Shown piece by piece: positions 23,580-32,935 of a stretch of 39,859 nucleotides of DNA. How positions within the stretch are numbered: position 1 is the first letter of the stretch; the number at the start of each line of letters is the position of its first letter. Source of the stretch: an uncultured Eubacteriales bacterium (GTDB taxonomy: Bacteria > Bacillota > Clostridia > TANB77 > CAG-508); assembly GCA_949840345.1 (NCBI GenBank), contig CATKWX010000017.1, positions 1 to 39,859 on the forward strand, in the 5' to 3' direction. The translations under genes and the position numbers were made by a program. The notes under the pieces are model-generated. The model was not told the DNA's origin, ran no database searches, and worked only from the letters and a program-made list of their open reading frames with translations.

Positions 23580-26183
23580 CTATTTTCCATAGTATGAATC
23601 TAATAATATTTGTTTAATTTCTGTAACTAATGGTAATCTTGGGTTTACTGTTGTACATTGGTCTTCAAATGCTCTGTCTGATAATTCGTCTACCTTAGCT
23701 AAGAATTCTTTTTCGTCTACTCCACACTCTTTTAATGATGTTGGCATTTCTAGTTTTTTCATTAATTCTTTTATTGCATTTATTAATGACTGTACTCCTT
23801 CTGTGCTATCTTTTGCTTTTAATCCTAACATTTTAGCTAATCTTGCATATTTTTCGTCTGCTATAAAGTATTCATATTTAGGGAAAGACACAAATTTAGA
23901 TGGTTTGCTTGCATTGTATGCTATAACATAAGGTAAAATTACTGCATTTGCTCTACCATGTGGTATATGGAATTCTCCACCTAATTTATGTGCTATAGAG
24001 TGGTTTAATCCTAAAAATGCATTTGTAAATGCCATACCTGCTATACAGCTTGCATTGTGCATTTTTTCTCTTGCTAATTTATCTCCACCATTTTCATATG
24101 CTTTTGGTAAGTATTCAAATACTAATTGAACTGCTTTTTCTGATAATCCATCTGTGTAGTCTGATGCCATAACAGAAACATAAGCTTCTATTGCGTGTGT
24201 TAATACGTCCATACCTGTATCTGCTGTTAATCTCTTTGGTAATGTCATTACTAGGTTAGGGTCTATTATTGCAACATCTGGTGTTAATTCGTAATCTGCT
24301 AATGGATATTTTATATTTTTCTTTTTGTCTGTTATGACTGCAAATGATGTTACTTCTGAACCTGTTCCTGAGGTTGTAGGAATTGCTACCATTTTAGCTT
24401 TTTCTCCTATTTTAGGGAACTTATATGTTCTTTTTCTAATATCCATAAATTTAAGTTTTAAGCCTTCAACATCTGCATCTGGTTGCTCATAGAATAACCA
24501 CATTCCTTTTGCAGCATCTATTGCACTACCTCCTCCTAATGCTATAATTACGTCTGGCTTAAATGCATTCATTGCTGCAACTCCGTTTTTTATTGTATCA
24601 AAAGATGGGTCTGGCTCAACTGCAGAGAATATTTCTGAATGTACATATTGTCTTCTTTTTCTTAATTGTTCTAATATTTTATCTACATATCCAAATTTAA
24701 CCATAGATTCATCTGTTACTATAAATGCTTTTGTTATATCTGGCATTTTTTGTAGGTATTCTATAGAACCTGCTTCAAAATATATTTTATTTGGAACTTT
24801 AAACCATTGCATATTAACCCTCCTCTTTGCAACTCTTTTAACATTTATTAAGTTTACTGAAGATACATTTGCTGTTGTTGAGTTTCCACCAAAAGTACCA
24901 CAACCTAATGTTAATGATGGTGAATTTGTATTATAAATATCACCAATTGCTCCATGAGTTGATGGAGAGTTTACTATTAATCTTCCTGCTTTCATTCTTT
25001 CAGCAAATTTATCTATTGTTTCCTTATTTTCTGAATGGATTACAGCAGAGTGTCCAAGTCCTCCAAATTCGATTAATTTTTCTGCTAATGCAATTCCTTC
25101 ATCGTCATTTTCTGAAATGTAGTATGCAAGAACTGGACTTAATTTTTCTTTAGATAATGGGAATTCTACTCCAACTCCAGTTTGTTTTACAACAATTACT
25201 TTTGTATCTTCTGGAATTGTTATTCCTGCTTTAGCTGCAATATCAACTGGTCTTTGACCAACTATATCCGCATTTAGGGCACATCCTTTTTCTTTTATAA
25301 ACATACTCTTTTCTAATTTTATTGTTTCTTCTTTATCTACAAAATAGCATCCTGCTTCTTTCATTAATTTTTCAAATTCTTTGCTAATTGATTTATCTAC
25401 AATAACAGCTTGTTCTGAAGCACAAATCATACCATTATCGAATGATTTTGATAATACTAAATCATTTACAGATGTTTTTAAATTAGCTGTTTTATCTATA
25501 TAACAAGGTACATTTCCAGGTCCTACACCTAAAGCTGGTTTTCCACAAGAATATGCAGATTTTACCATTCCAGGACCACCTGTTGCAAGTATTAAGTTAA
25601 CTCCTGGATGATTCATAAGTAATTGTGTTGCAAGTATTGATGGTTCTTCTATCCATAATATACAGTCCTCTGGAGCTCCCGCTTTTATTGCAGCATCTCT
25701 AACTATTGTTGCTGCAGCAACACTACATTTTTGTGCTGATGGATGGAATCCAAATATTATTACATTTCTTGTTTTTGCTGATATTATTGATTTAAACATT
25801 GTTGTAGATGTTGGGTTTGTAACTGGTGTAACACCTGCAATTACTCCAACTGGTTCTGCAACTTGCATATATCCTTCTGAATCACTCTCAGCAATTACTC
25901 CAACTGTTTTATCATATTTTATATTATGATATACATACTCTGTTGCAAACATATTCTTTATAATTTTATCTTCATAAATTCCTCTTTTTGTTTCTTCAAC
26001 TGCCATTTTTGCAAGTTTCATGTGATTATCTAATCCTGCCATTGCCATAGCCTTAATTATATTATCTACTTGCTCTTGATTTAATTCAAGATATTTTTGG
26101 GATGCGACCTTTGCACGTGCTACTAAATCGTCAATCATCTTTTTTACTTTTTCTTGTTCTTCTTGACTTAATTCTTGTGCCAT
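23580..26183 (-). CDS. adhE: Bifunctional acetaldehyde-CoA/alcohol dehydrogenase
   Basis: Converts acetyl-CoA to acetaldehyde and then ethanol, regenerating NAD+ in fermentation. The 867-residue protein is a fusion. The N-terminal aldehyde dehydrogenase half (to about 440) has its catalytic Cys in [15 protein letters not shown] and [11 protein letters not shown]. The C-terminal iron-dependent alcohol dehydrogenase half has [13 protein letters not shown] and the metal-binding histidine region [12 protein letters not shown]...[12 protein letters not shown]. It has native AT-rich codon use, no in-frame CGG, and AAAGGAGGAATTTTA before the ATG. It is monocistronic. Confidence 0.96.
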   Translation of the reverse strand: MAQELSQEEQEKVKKMIDDLVARAKVASQKYLELNQEQVDNIIKAMAMAGLDNHMKLAKMAVEETKRGIYEDKIIKNMFATEYVYHNIKYDKTVGVIAESDSEGYMQVAEPVGVIAGVTPVTNPTSTTMFKSIISAKTRNVIIFGFHPSAQKCSVAAATIVRDAAIKAGAPEDCILWIEEPSILATQLLMNHPGVNLILATGGPGMVKSAYSCGKPALGVGPGNVPCYIDKTANLKTSVNDLVLSKSFDNGMICASEQAVIVDKSISKEFEKLMKEAGCYFVDKEETIKLEKSMFIKEKGCALNADIVGQRPVDIAAKAGITIPEDTKVIVVKQTGVGVEFPLSKEKLSPVLAYYISENDDEGIALAEKLIEFGGLGHSAVIHSENKETIDKFAERMKAGRLIVNSPSTHGAIGDIYNTNSPSLTLGCGTFGGNSTTANVSSVNLINVKRVAKRRVNMQWFKVPNKIYFEAGSIEYLQKMPDITKAFIVTDESMVKFGYVDKILEQLRKRRQYVHSEIFSAVEPDPSFDTIKNGVAAMNAFKPDVIIALGGGSAIDAAKGMWLFYEQPDADVEGLKLKFMDIRKRTYKFPKIGEKAKMVAIPTTSGTGSEVTSFAVITDKKKNIKYPLADYELTPDVAIIDPNLVMTLPKRLTADTGMDVLTHAIEAYVSVMASDYTDGLSEKAVQLVFEYLPKAYENGGDKLAREKMHNASCIAGMAFTNAFLGLNHSIAHKLGGEFHIPHGRANAVILPYVIAYNASKPSKFVSFPKYEYFIADEKYARLAKMLGLKAKDSTEGVQSLINAIKELMKKLEMPTSLKECGVDEKEFLAKVDELSDRAFEDQCTTVNPRLPLVTEIKQILLDSYYGK

Positions 26184-26225
26184 TAAAATTCCTCCTTTAT
26201 TCTTTTAGATATTTTAACCAATATT

Positions 26226-26253
26226 ATTATATATTATAGATTATTTTTGTCAA
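26226..26253 (-). promoter_or_regulatory. adhE promoter
   Basis: Minus strand TTGACA (26248-26253), 16 bases, TATAAT (26226-26231). I see no convincing Rex box. Confidence 0.65.
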
Positions 26254-26300
26254 TAATAAATGTGCAATAAATTTTTTGAAACAAGTGTGTCCCCAATTCC

Positions 26301-26333
26301 AAAAAAAACAAAATGCATATTTTGCATTTTGTT
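26301..26333 (-). terminator. xerD terminator
   Basis: Minus strand AACAAAATGCA-AAATA-TGCATTTTGTT followed by TTTTTT. Confidence 0.85.
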
Positions 26334-26391
26334 TTTTATCGTTAATTCTTTACTATTCACTATTCATTATTCACTCTTGTTGAAAACAAGC

Positions 26392-27273
26392 CTACGCCCT
26401 TGGATGAGCCTTTCTGTATATGTTTTTTATGCTTTCATCTTGGAATTGCATATATACTTGTGTTGAAGATATGTCTGAATGTCCTAACATTGTTTGTATT
26501 GCTTTTAAGTCTGCTCCATTTTGTAATAGATGTGTTGCAAATGAATGTCTTAATACGTGTGGTGTTATTTCTTTTGATATATGTGCTTGTTCTTTATAGT
26601 ATTTTACTATTTTCCAAAATCCTTGTCTTGTTAACCTTTTTCCATTAATGTTAACAAATAAAGCTTTAATAGAATCATCTTTTATAATTATTGGTCTTGC
26701 TTTTTCTATATAGTCCTTCAATGCTTTTAAAGACATTGTTCCTAATGGTATGTTTCTTTGTTTTGCTCCATTTTTGCATACTACGAACCCTTGGTCTAAA
26801 TTTACAGAATCTATATCTAATGATATTATTTCTGTAACTCTCATTCCTGTAGCATATGCAAATTCTAGCATTGCCTTATCTCTCATTCCTTTTAAGTCTT
26901 CAGTACTAGGTTGTTCTAATAATAATTCTACTTCTTGAGATGATAATACGCTTGGTGCTTTCTTTTCAATTTTTGGAGATTGTATTCCATCTGTTGGGTC
27001 TTTTGTAATTACTTTTGTTCTTAATAAATATTGATAGAATGATCTTATTGAAGCCAAGCTTCTTGATATTGTTGATGATTTCTTATTACTTTTTTGTAAA
27101 TATTTTAAGTATGAACCAATATCTTCGCTTTCAACATTTAAATAATCTGTGTTCTTTTTTGAAATGTATTCTTCATATTGAACAATATCTCTTCTGTATG
27201 ATTGTAATGTGTTTTCTGATAATTTCTTATCATTCTTTAAAAATTCCAAAAAATTATTGATTTGTTTTTCCAT
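26392..27273 (-). CDS. xerD: Site-specific tyrosine recombinase XerD
   Basis: Resolves chromosome dimers at dif, usually with XerC. The 293-residue protein has an N-terminal SAM-like core-binding domain (1-100) and a catalytic domain with R145 in ATGMRVTEI, the HVLRHSFATHLL box, LGHSDISSTQVYMQF and the nucleophile Tyr within it. It lies downstream of spoIIM; spoIIM-xerD neighbourhoods are common in Firmicutes. No dif site is visible nearby. A terminator follows. Confidence 0.92.
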   Translation of the reverse strand: MEKQINNFLEFLKNDKKLSENTLQSYRRDIVQYEEYISKKNTDYLNVESEDIGSYLKYLQKSNKKSSTISRSLASIRSFYQYLLRTKVITKDPTDGIQSPKIEKKAPSVLSSQEVELLLEQPSTEDLKGMRDKAMLEFAYATGMRVTEIISLDIDSVNLDQGFVVCKNGAKQRNIPLGTMSLKALKDYIEKARPIIIKDDSIKALFVNINGKRLTRQGFWKIVKYYKEQAHISKEITPHVLRHSFATHLLQNGADLKAIQTMLGHSDISSTQVYMQFQDESIKNIYRKAHPRA

Positions 27274-27392
27274 CTTTCAAAGCACCTCTAGTATAAATTT
27301 TTGATTTAATTTATGTAATATATTTACATAAATTAATCTTATAATGTTATATCAAAATCCGACACAATTGTAAATAGTTTTTTTAAATTTTT

Positions 27393-28034
27393 TTAAATAT
27401 ATTTAACATAATTTTGCATTAGTGATGTAGAAGCATATACTTCTATGAATGCAGAACCCACTAAAATCAAGCAGAAAAACAATGAAAATATAGTATGTCT
27501 GCATATTTCTAATTTTATATTTTCTTTTCTTCTGTCCTTCATAATTGATTTGTATAATCTTATTCCACTAACAGCTAATGCAAATATTGCAGGTATAAAT
27601 ATGATGTTATGTAATAGTAATGTAGCAAGTGAAGATATTATCCCTTTTCCTCCTAATGTAGCCATTAAAGCAGATATTGTATAGCTAAGTGCAAATCCTC
27701 GATAGGCAATTATTGCATACACAATTGGTATTCCTATAACTGTACATCCCATAAACCACAATAAAACTGCAAGCAGTACATTGCTTTTTATCGTATCTTT
27801 TAGCAATGCTGATTTATCTATTGTATTATTAGTATCTTTCAAAGCATTTACAAAATTAGTTATATATGTGTTTATCTCCTCTTTTTGTATATCAGAAGAA
27901 TTGTTTACAAATATAACACCTACAACAATTCCTATTACAAATATCAATGTGATAATTACATATTCCCTTATATTGTCTGCCACATGATTATATATAATGC
28001 TTTTAATTCCAGTATCTTTTCTTCCTTTCTTCAT
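27393..28034 (-). CDS. spoIIM: Stage II sporulation protein M
   Basis: A membrane component of the engulfment complex (with SpoIID and SpoIIP) in sporulating cells. The 213 residues form about five membrane segments (around 26-45, 88-110, 118-140, 145-163, 180-203). The family pattern FVNNS near residue 47, a soluble loop, then LLWFMGCTVIGIPIVYAIIAYRGF is visible. xerD follows after about 120 bases. It supports a spore-forming organism, as the cotJ genes do. Confidence 0.88.
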   Translation of the reverse strand: MKKGRKDTGIKSIIYNHVADNIREYVIITLIFVIGIVVGVIFVNNSSDIQKEEINTYITNFVNALKDTNNTIDKSALLKDTIKSNVLLAVLLWFMGCTVIGIPIVYAIIAYRGFALSYTISALMATLGGKGIISSLATLLLHNIIFIPAIFALAVSGIRLYKSIMKDRRKENIKLEICRHTIFSLFFCLILVGSAFIEVYASTSLMQNYVKYI

Positions 28035-28110
28035 ATGTTACCACGCTCCTACACATAATATCTATGCAATAAATATGAAAAAAGAACAAAATTATCTTAT
28101 TAATAATATT

Positions 28111-28160
28111 AAAATGTACGGCAAAGAAATAAATATAGTTTCTCCGTCGTACATTTTTTA
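28111..28160 (-). terminator. Terminator of the 65-residue ORF
   Basis: AAAATGTACG(A)CGG-AGAAAC and GTTTCT...CCGTACATTTT arms enclose an AT-rich loop. The hairpin lies directly after the ORF at 28174 on the minus strand. Confidence 0.6.
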
Positions 28161-28173
28161 GTGCTGTTTTTAC

Positions 28174-28371
28174 TCAAGGAATGAACCAATCATCATCCAT
28201 ATAATCCTCGTAATCAAGAGGAAAATTTCTTGCTGCTACTGTAAGATCACCGTCAAACAGTGAATCTAATATCCGTCTGTCTTCCTCTGGCATTGCTGAT
28301 AAAGGTTTCTGTGGTCCTGGTCCCTTACTAAATTCTGAGACTGTCATTTCTGTGTTAAATTTTTCCAACAT
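28174..28371 (-). CDS. Small acidic hypothetical protein (65 residues)
   Basis: I do not recognise a family. The start at 28369-28371 follows AAGGAGGAGTTTACG; a start eight codons earlier would lie upstream of this site. The product is acidic, with KGPGPQKPLSAMPEEDRRIL in the middle and an end rich in Asp and Tyr (DYEDYMDDDWFIP). Base composition is higher in GC than flanking genes and one arginine codon is CGG (28273-28275). It has its own promoter and terminator, like dapB, the LRR gene and the lipoprotein gene. Confidence 0.7.
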   Translation of the reverse strand: MLEKFNTEMTVSEFSKGPGPQKPLSAMPEEDRRILDSLFDGDLTVAARNFPLDYEDYMDDDWFIP

Positions 28372-28454
28372 CGTAAACTCCTCCTTAAAGAGCACACACC
28401 AAGCTTAAGACATCTCTCAAGGCTTACTGGCTAAATTCTAATTCGTACAATTAA

Positions 28455-28483
28455 ATTATAACACATTTTACATAACATTGCAA
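28455..28483 (-). promoter_or_regulatory. Promoter of the 65-residue ORF
   Basis: Minus strand TTGCAA (28478-28483), 17 bases, TATAAT (28455-28460). Confidence 0.7.
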
Positions 28484-28493
28484 TATAGCAAAC

Positions 28494-28613
28494 GGGGCGA
28501 CACAAGGCCGCCCCCTACAATAATTATTCACTATTCATTATGGGCACAGTGGTGTCAACGGAACGACGAGGGCGTCGTTCCCTACAGAGTATTCCCGCAA
28601 ACGGCGCCCCTAC
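28494..28613. repeat. REP-like cluster with nested unit
   Basis: GGGGCGACACAAGGCCGCCCCCTACA (28494-28519), the linker TAATTATTCACTATTCATTA, then GGGCACAGTGGTGTC-AAC with a complete GGAACGACGAGGGCGTCGTTCC-CTACAG inserted, continuing AGTATTCCCGCAAACGGCGCCCCTAC. The insertion point matches that at 252-323 and at 38159. Confidence 0.75.
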
Positions 28614-29806
28614 GGCATATTGGAAATATGCCCGTATATTCCTCCTCCACCGGCTTGTATTTGTACTTTTCCGTCTCTTGCATTTATTATATTATTTGCA
28701 ATTTTTTCACCAACTACTGCTTCTATGTCGTCGTGTGATAATTTGTGTAATATATTCATTTCTGTTTCAAATTTGCTTAATAATTTGTCTATTGTTTTGC
28801 TTCCAAGTCCTGGTATAAATGTAAGTGGTATTTGATAATTGTATGGTGGTCTAGTTTTTGGGCTTATTGTTTTTGGCTTATCTTTTATTTGTTCTATTCT
28901 ATCGAAAACACCCATTGTTATATTTCTACTATCGCAAGTATCACATTTTGTTACTGGGGCATCTCCTACAATGTTTTTTTCACATACTTCACAATATGTT
29001 CTATGGTATTTACCAAGTTTAGGATCTAAACCATAATTTGCCATAATCTTTCTTCCGTCTTCATTTTTTAATGCTTTTACTATTTCTTTAAAGCTTATAT
29101 CTCCAACTAGAATTTTGTTGTATTCTCTAGCGATTTTAGGTAGTGAATGTGCATCCGAATTAGTTAAAAAGGTTTTGTTTTCTAATTCTGATATTGTATC
29201 TGCCAAAAATGTATCTGAACTTAAGCCTAATTCTATTGCAGGTATCTTGTTATACTTTTCTTTAAATATTTTCTCTAATCTATCTGTACAATTTCCATAA
29301 AAACTTTTATGTGGTGTAAATGCGTGTGCTGGAACTAAAATTCCATTGTATTTTTCTACTATATCTATTAACTCATATGCTGAAATATTAGCTCTTTGCG
29401 AACTAAGTGTAATATTACTTATGTGATGACTCATTTCGTTTGAAAAAGCTTTTATATCTTTTAGGGATGGAAAATAACATAAGTTATGAGCACTTCCAGT
29501 TTTTCCGTGCTCATTTTTTTCTGATGTTTCTATTTCACTACCTAGAATTATACAAACCTTATCTTTATATATAATTCCGCCATCTTTAATTTCATATGCT
29601 TCGCCTTGATTTAAAAAGTTTTCAATATCTTCTATTACATAAGGAGATGCACAGTCTATAATTCCTACTACATTAATTCCTTTTCTATTTACACATTCTT
29701 TTGCAATATTTGCAAAATTTAAAGACCTTGCAGCTGTTATTTTTATTGGTTTATTATTTTCACTTCTTCCTATGTGCACATGCAAATCTGCAAATATTTC
29801 GTACAT
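28610..29806 (-). CDS. Endonuclease Q family protein (PHP domain)
   Basis: This 398-residue protein matches the EndoQ/YqxK family, which cuts DNA 5' of deaminated bases (uracil, hypoxanthine). The N-terminal PHP domain has DLHVHIG and later NSDAHSLPKIARE; residues about 265-290 form a zinc finger with CEVCEKN and CDTCDSRN; the conserved PPYNYQIPLTFIPGLGSKTIDKLL leads into a helix-hairpin-helix. The end GAGGGIYGHISNMP is glycine-rich. GGGGATGTAACTAGAA precedes the ATG. The 3' end runs into a REP cluster. The assignment rests on domain order; activity is from knowledge of the family. Confidence 0.82.
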   Translation of the reverse strand: MYEIFADLHVHIGRSENNKPIKITAARSLNFANIAKECVNRKGINVVGIIDCASPYVIEDIENFLNQGEAYEIKDGGIIYKDKVCIILGSEIETSEKNEHGKTGSAHNLCYFPSLKDIKAFSNEMSHHISNITLSSQRANISAYELIDIVEKYNGILVPAHAFTPHKSFYGNCTDRLEKIFKEKYNKIPAIELGLSSDTFLADTISELENKTFLTNSDAHSLPKIAREYNKILVGDISFKEIVKALKNEDGRKIMANYGLDPKLGKYHRTYCEVCEKNIVGDAPVTKCDTCDSRNITMGVFDRIEQIKDKPKTISPKTRPPYNYQIPLTFIPGLGSKTIDKLLSKFETEMNILHKLSHDDIEAVVGEKIANNIINARDGKVQIQAGGGGIYGHISNMP

Positions 29807-29839
29807 TTCTAGTTACATCCCCTTCTAAAATACAAATCA

Positions 29840-29960
29840 AGTTTGAAAAGAATTAGTATAGTGCTAGGCATTTTAAATCAAAAAAGCAGAGGTGTACATT
29901 GGTACATTGAGCATTTTTTGATTTAAAAAACGTAAGCAATATGCTGATTATTTTCAAACT
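29840..29960 (-). repeat. Palindromic element, family B, copy 4
   Basis: A 121-bp copy with outer arms AGTTTGAAAA and inner arms ATTTTAAATCAAAAAA. The central hairpin is TGTAC-CAAT-GTACA. It lies between the gene ending at 29966 and the EndoQ gene, only five bases after the former's stop codon. It is the only copy outside the fatty-acid operon in this window. Confidence 0.75.
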
Positions 29961-29965
29961 ATGTA

Positions 29966-30349
29966 TTATCTATCTAGTTCATCGTCATTATTACTTTTTC
30001 CAAAAATTTCAAATTTATCATCTTCTATAATTGCATGAGAAGGCTTTTTCCCTTGTTCCATAAGTCTCTTTAATCCATCTTCTACTTCTGCTACTTTCCC
30101 TTTTGTTCTTGAGTCGTCAGTAGTTTTCTTTCCCCTTTCTTTTTCAATTTCTGCAACTATATTTTCTGGAACTTCATTAGTTATTGAGGAATCCTTTACT
30201 ATTCTATCAGCCATTTCTTGTCTACCATTTAATATTTTGTTATACACCTCTTCAAAATCTACAATAACTTCTATCCCTTCAATTACTCCTTCAGCTTTAT
30301 TCATTTTATCTGACACTACAACTAAAGCTTCATCTTTATCCTCAGCCAC
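29966..30349 (-). CDS. Hypothetical charged protein (127 residues)
   Basis: I do not recognise a family. The protein is soluble and highly charged, rich in Glu, Asp and Lys, with VIEGIEVIVDFEEVYNKILN near the start and a likely helical, perhaps partly disordered, remainder. It overlaps the upstream gene by eight bases, so the two are translationally coupled and probably act together. A family B palindrome follows the stop codon, then the EndoQ gene. Confidence 0.7.
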   Translation of the reverse strand: MAEDKDEALVVVSDKMNKAEGVIEGIEVIVDFEEVYNKILNGRQEMADRIVKDSSITNEVPENIVAEIEKERGKKTTDDSRTKGKVAEVEDGLKRLMEQGKKPSHAIIEDDKFEIFGKSNNDDELDR

Positions 30350-30887
30350 TTACCTTTACCCCCTTCATTATTTCAACAAATTCAACAAATTTATCTAAAT
30401 ATCTATTATTTTTATCTTTTAAGTTTCTTTGTTGTAAAAGAATAATTGCTTCGTCTACTGGGAAACCTCTTCTTTCTGGTCTATGCATAAGCATTCCACC
30501 AAAGTTATCAACTAGTTCTAGTATATCGCTTTCTTTTTCCCTTGGCTTGCTTCCACTGTATCTGTTTTGCTCTTCACAAATTTTACAAAATCTATCTGAA
30601 AATCCTAATTTTTTAAGATACTCTGAACTGTCTTTTGCATATAGCTCGATTTCTTCTTTTGTTTGTGGATTATCCTTCTTTTGGCAAGCACATAGTAAGC
30701 AAGCTGTAAGAACTTCATTTTTATCAACATCTATTTTCATTGTATCAATAAATAACTTAGCTAATTCTGTTTTTAATAATACAGATTTATCATAAAATAT
30801 ATTAGTTTTCTTTTTTAGGTAATATACTATTTCCATTTTCTTTATATAATCTGGTTCTTCCAAAATATACTGTGCAAAGGTTTCCAT
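30342..30887 (-). CDS. Degenerate HD-GYP-like protein
   Basis: The 181 residues are mainly helical. The C-terminal section LVDNFGGMLMHRPERRGFPVDEAI resembles the end of HD-GYP or HD domains (ADxFDAL..RPYR...EA), and TACLLCACQKK may align with the middle helices, but the HD and GYP metal-binding residues are not seen. If related, it has lost phosphohydrolase activity and may be a binding or scaffold protein. It is the first gene of a two-gene unit with the 127-residue protein. GGGAGGTAGAAGGT precedes the ATG. Assignment is tentative. Confidence 0.6.
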   Translation of the reverse strand: METFAQYILEEPDYIKKMEIVYYLKKKTNIFYDKSVLLKTELAKLFIDTMKIDVDKNEVLTACLLCACQKKDNPQTKEEIELYAKDSSEYLKKLGFSDRFCKICEEQNRYSGSKPREKESDILELVDNFGGMLMHRPERRGFPVDEAIILLQQRNLKDKNNRYLDKFVEFVEIMKGVKVSG

Positions 30888-31017
30888 ACCTTCTACCTCC
30901 CATTTTTCTTATGTCTTCATAGCATTTATCAATTGCATTTTTAAACATTATATTTCATTATTATTTATTTTTCAACAATTGTAATACAAACTTAATACTA
31001 GTGTAATATAATTGTAA

Positions 31018-31452
31018 TTATTTACCAGTTATTGCATTTCTAGCTAATTCATCGCATCTATTATTATAAGGATTATCCGCATGTCCCTTTACTTTTATAA
31101 ATGTTACTTCATGTTTTTTGGTTAGTGAATATAATTCTTCCCAAAGTTCTTTATTTTTCACAGGTTCTTTCCCAGACGTTTTCCAGTTATTTCTTTGCCA
31201 ATTATATATCCAACCTTGATTAAAAGCATTTACAACATATGCACTATCGCTATATACTTCTACAATGCATTCATACTTTAGCATTTTTAGTCCTTCAATT
31301 ACAGCTGTTATTTCCATAATATTATTAGTTGTATTATTACTTCCACCGCTAATTTCCTTTTTTATATCTTTATACATTAATATAGTTCCCCACCCCCCTG
31401 GTCCTGGATTTCCAGAGCAAGCTCCATCTGTATATATAACAACTTTATCCAA
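31018..31452 (-). CDS. rnhA: Ribonuclease HI
   Basis: Cleaves the RNA strand of RNA-DNA hybrids. It is 144 residues long. The four acidic catalytic residues are visible: Asp in [16 protein letters not shown], Glu in [11 protein letters not shown], Asp in [13 protein letters not shown] and Asp in [15 protein letters not shown]. The basic Trp-rich stretch [21 protein letters not shown] is the substrate-binding handle region. It is divergently transcribed from tmcAL. Confidence 0.95.
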   Translation of the reverse strand: MDKVVIYTDGACSGNPGPGGWGTILMYKDIKKEISGGSNNTTNNIMEITAVIEGLKMLKYECIVEVYSDSAYVVNAFNQGWIYNWQRNNWKTSGKEPVKNKELWEELYSLTKKHEVTFIKVKGHADNPYNNRCDELARNAITGK

Positions 31453-31545
31453 AATTTACCTCCTTATGTATTGTTTTTTTTTACTTTTTGTGATATTATA
31501 TCAATTAATTGTATAATAAACAATATTTTGAAAGGAATTTGTATT

Positions 31546-32812
31546 ATGGAAAAAGTTTTAGGAATTATAGCTGAATATAACCCATTTCACAATGGACATT
31601 TGTATCATATTAACAAATCAAAAGAATTAGTAAATCCTGATTATACTGTTTGTGTAATTTCTGGAAATTTTGTTCAAAGAGGTAATGTATCTATAGTTGA
31701 TAAATGGTCAAAGGCAGAAATGGCCCTTCATGCAGGTGCTAATTTAGTAGTTGAATTACCTACTATATATAGCATTTCAAGTGCTGAAAATTTTGCAGAG
31801 GGTTGTATAAAACTATTAGATTCATTGAAATTAGATACTGTTTTGTCTTTTGGTAGTGAATGTGGAGATATATCTGTGTTAGAAAAATTTTCAGATATAT
31901 TATATAAAGAACCTCCAGAATACAAATCTTTATTGAATCACGAATTACAAACAGGTATATCATATCCTAAAGCTAGAGAAAATGCTTTACTTATGTATGT
32001 TAATGATATTAGAAAATATGCTAATACCCTTTCTGCTTCTAATAATATATTAGGTATAGAATATTTAAAAGCAATAAAAAAATTAAAAAGTAATATTTTG
32101 CCTATTACCATTAAAAGAAATGCTGTTGACCACGACAGCTCTGAAACAGTAGATTCTTTTGCAAGTTCAACTCATATTAGAGAATTACTTTGCGAGAATA
32201 AAAATATTTCTAAATTAGTTCCTGATTTTTCTTACGATATTCTTGCAAGACAAATAAATAGTGGTAAATCTGTTTTAGATATTGTTGCTTTTGAAAGAGA
32301 AATTTTATATGCTTTACGTAGAATGACTCTTAACGAAATAAGAAACCTACCAGATGTTACAGAAGGCTTGGCTAATTCTATATTAGCTGCAATAAATTCT
32401 TGTAACTCATATTATCAATTAATCGAGAAAATAAAGTCAAAATCTTATACTATGTCACGATTACATAGAATTCTTATATATGCGCTTCTTCGGTGTAACT
32501 AAAGAAGATATGGAAAACTCAAGAAAAGCAAAACCATATCTTCGTGTGCTAGGTTTAGATGATAAAGGAAGAGATTTATTATCTAAATTATCAAAATCTA
32601 ATCCGAAATTGCCAGTAATTACTTCAGTAAAAGACTTTTATAAGCATTCTAATAATAGAGTTTTAAATAACATGCTAAATTTAGATATTTTAGCAACAGA
32701 TATATATACGCTTGAATATCTTAACGATTCGCAGTCTAATTTAGACTATACACAAAAAATTGTAACATTGCCAAAACCTGAAGATTTTATTAAAGAAGAT
32801 TTTATACAATAA
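31546..32812 (+). CDS. tmcAL: tRNA(Met) cytidine acetate ligase, with internal +1 frameshift
   Basis: The YlbM/TmcAL family makes N4-acetylcytidine at the wobble base of elongator tRNA-Met using acetate and ATP. The nucleotidylyltransferase motif is seen at EYNPFHNGHLYH. The ATG at 31546 follows GAAAGGAATTTGTATT. At 32491-32493 the frame meets CGG, and would stop at TAA two codons later. In the +1 frame the protein continues ALLGVTKEDMENSRK, the expected sequence, to 32812. The joined length is about 421 residues, normal for the family. The break is CTT CGG T, read through as CTT-GGT. It is the only plus-strand gene of the four with this defect. Confidence 0.88.
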
Positions 32813-32830
32813 ATAGTAGAAACACAATTA

Positions 32831-32931
32831 GGGGCGCTGTTTATTCGCCCCTACGATACGCATTATATCAAACAAAAAGGCGATTTTTCCTATACACTAA
32901 AAATAGGGCACACCGTTGGTGTGCCCCTACA
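32831..32931. repeat. REP-like hairpins between tmcAL and galE
   Basis: GGGGCGCTGTTTATTCGCCCCTACG (32831-32855), the linker GCATTATATCAAACAAAAAG (also at about 12010) with GGCGATTTTTCCTATACACT, then GGGCACACCGTTGGTGTGCCCCTACA (32906-32931). Confidence 0.7.
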
Positions 32932-32935
32932 TTTC

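Noticed and set aside
30802-30948. Upstream ORF of 48 codons (MFKNAIDKCYEDIRKMGGRR...) overlapping the HD-GYP-like gene
   Set aside because: It covers the ribosome binding site of the real gene and continues antisense-free but out of frame; no homology recognised. It could be a leader peptide but the support is too thin.
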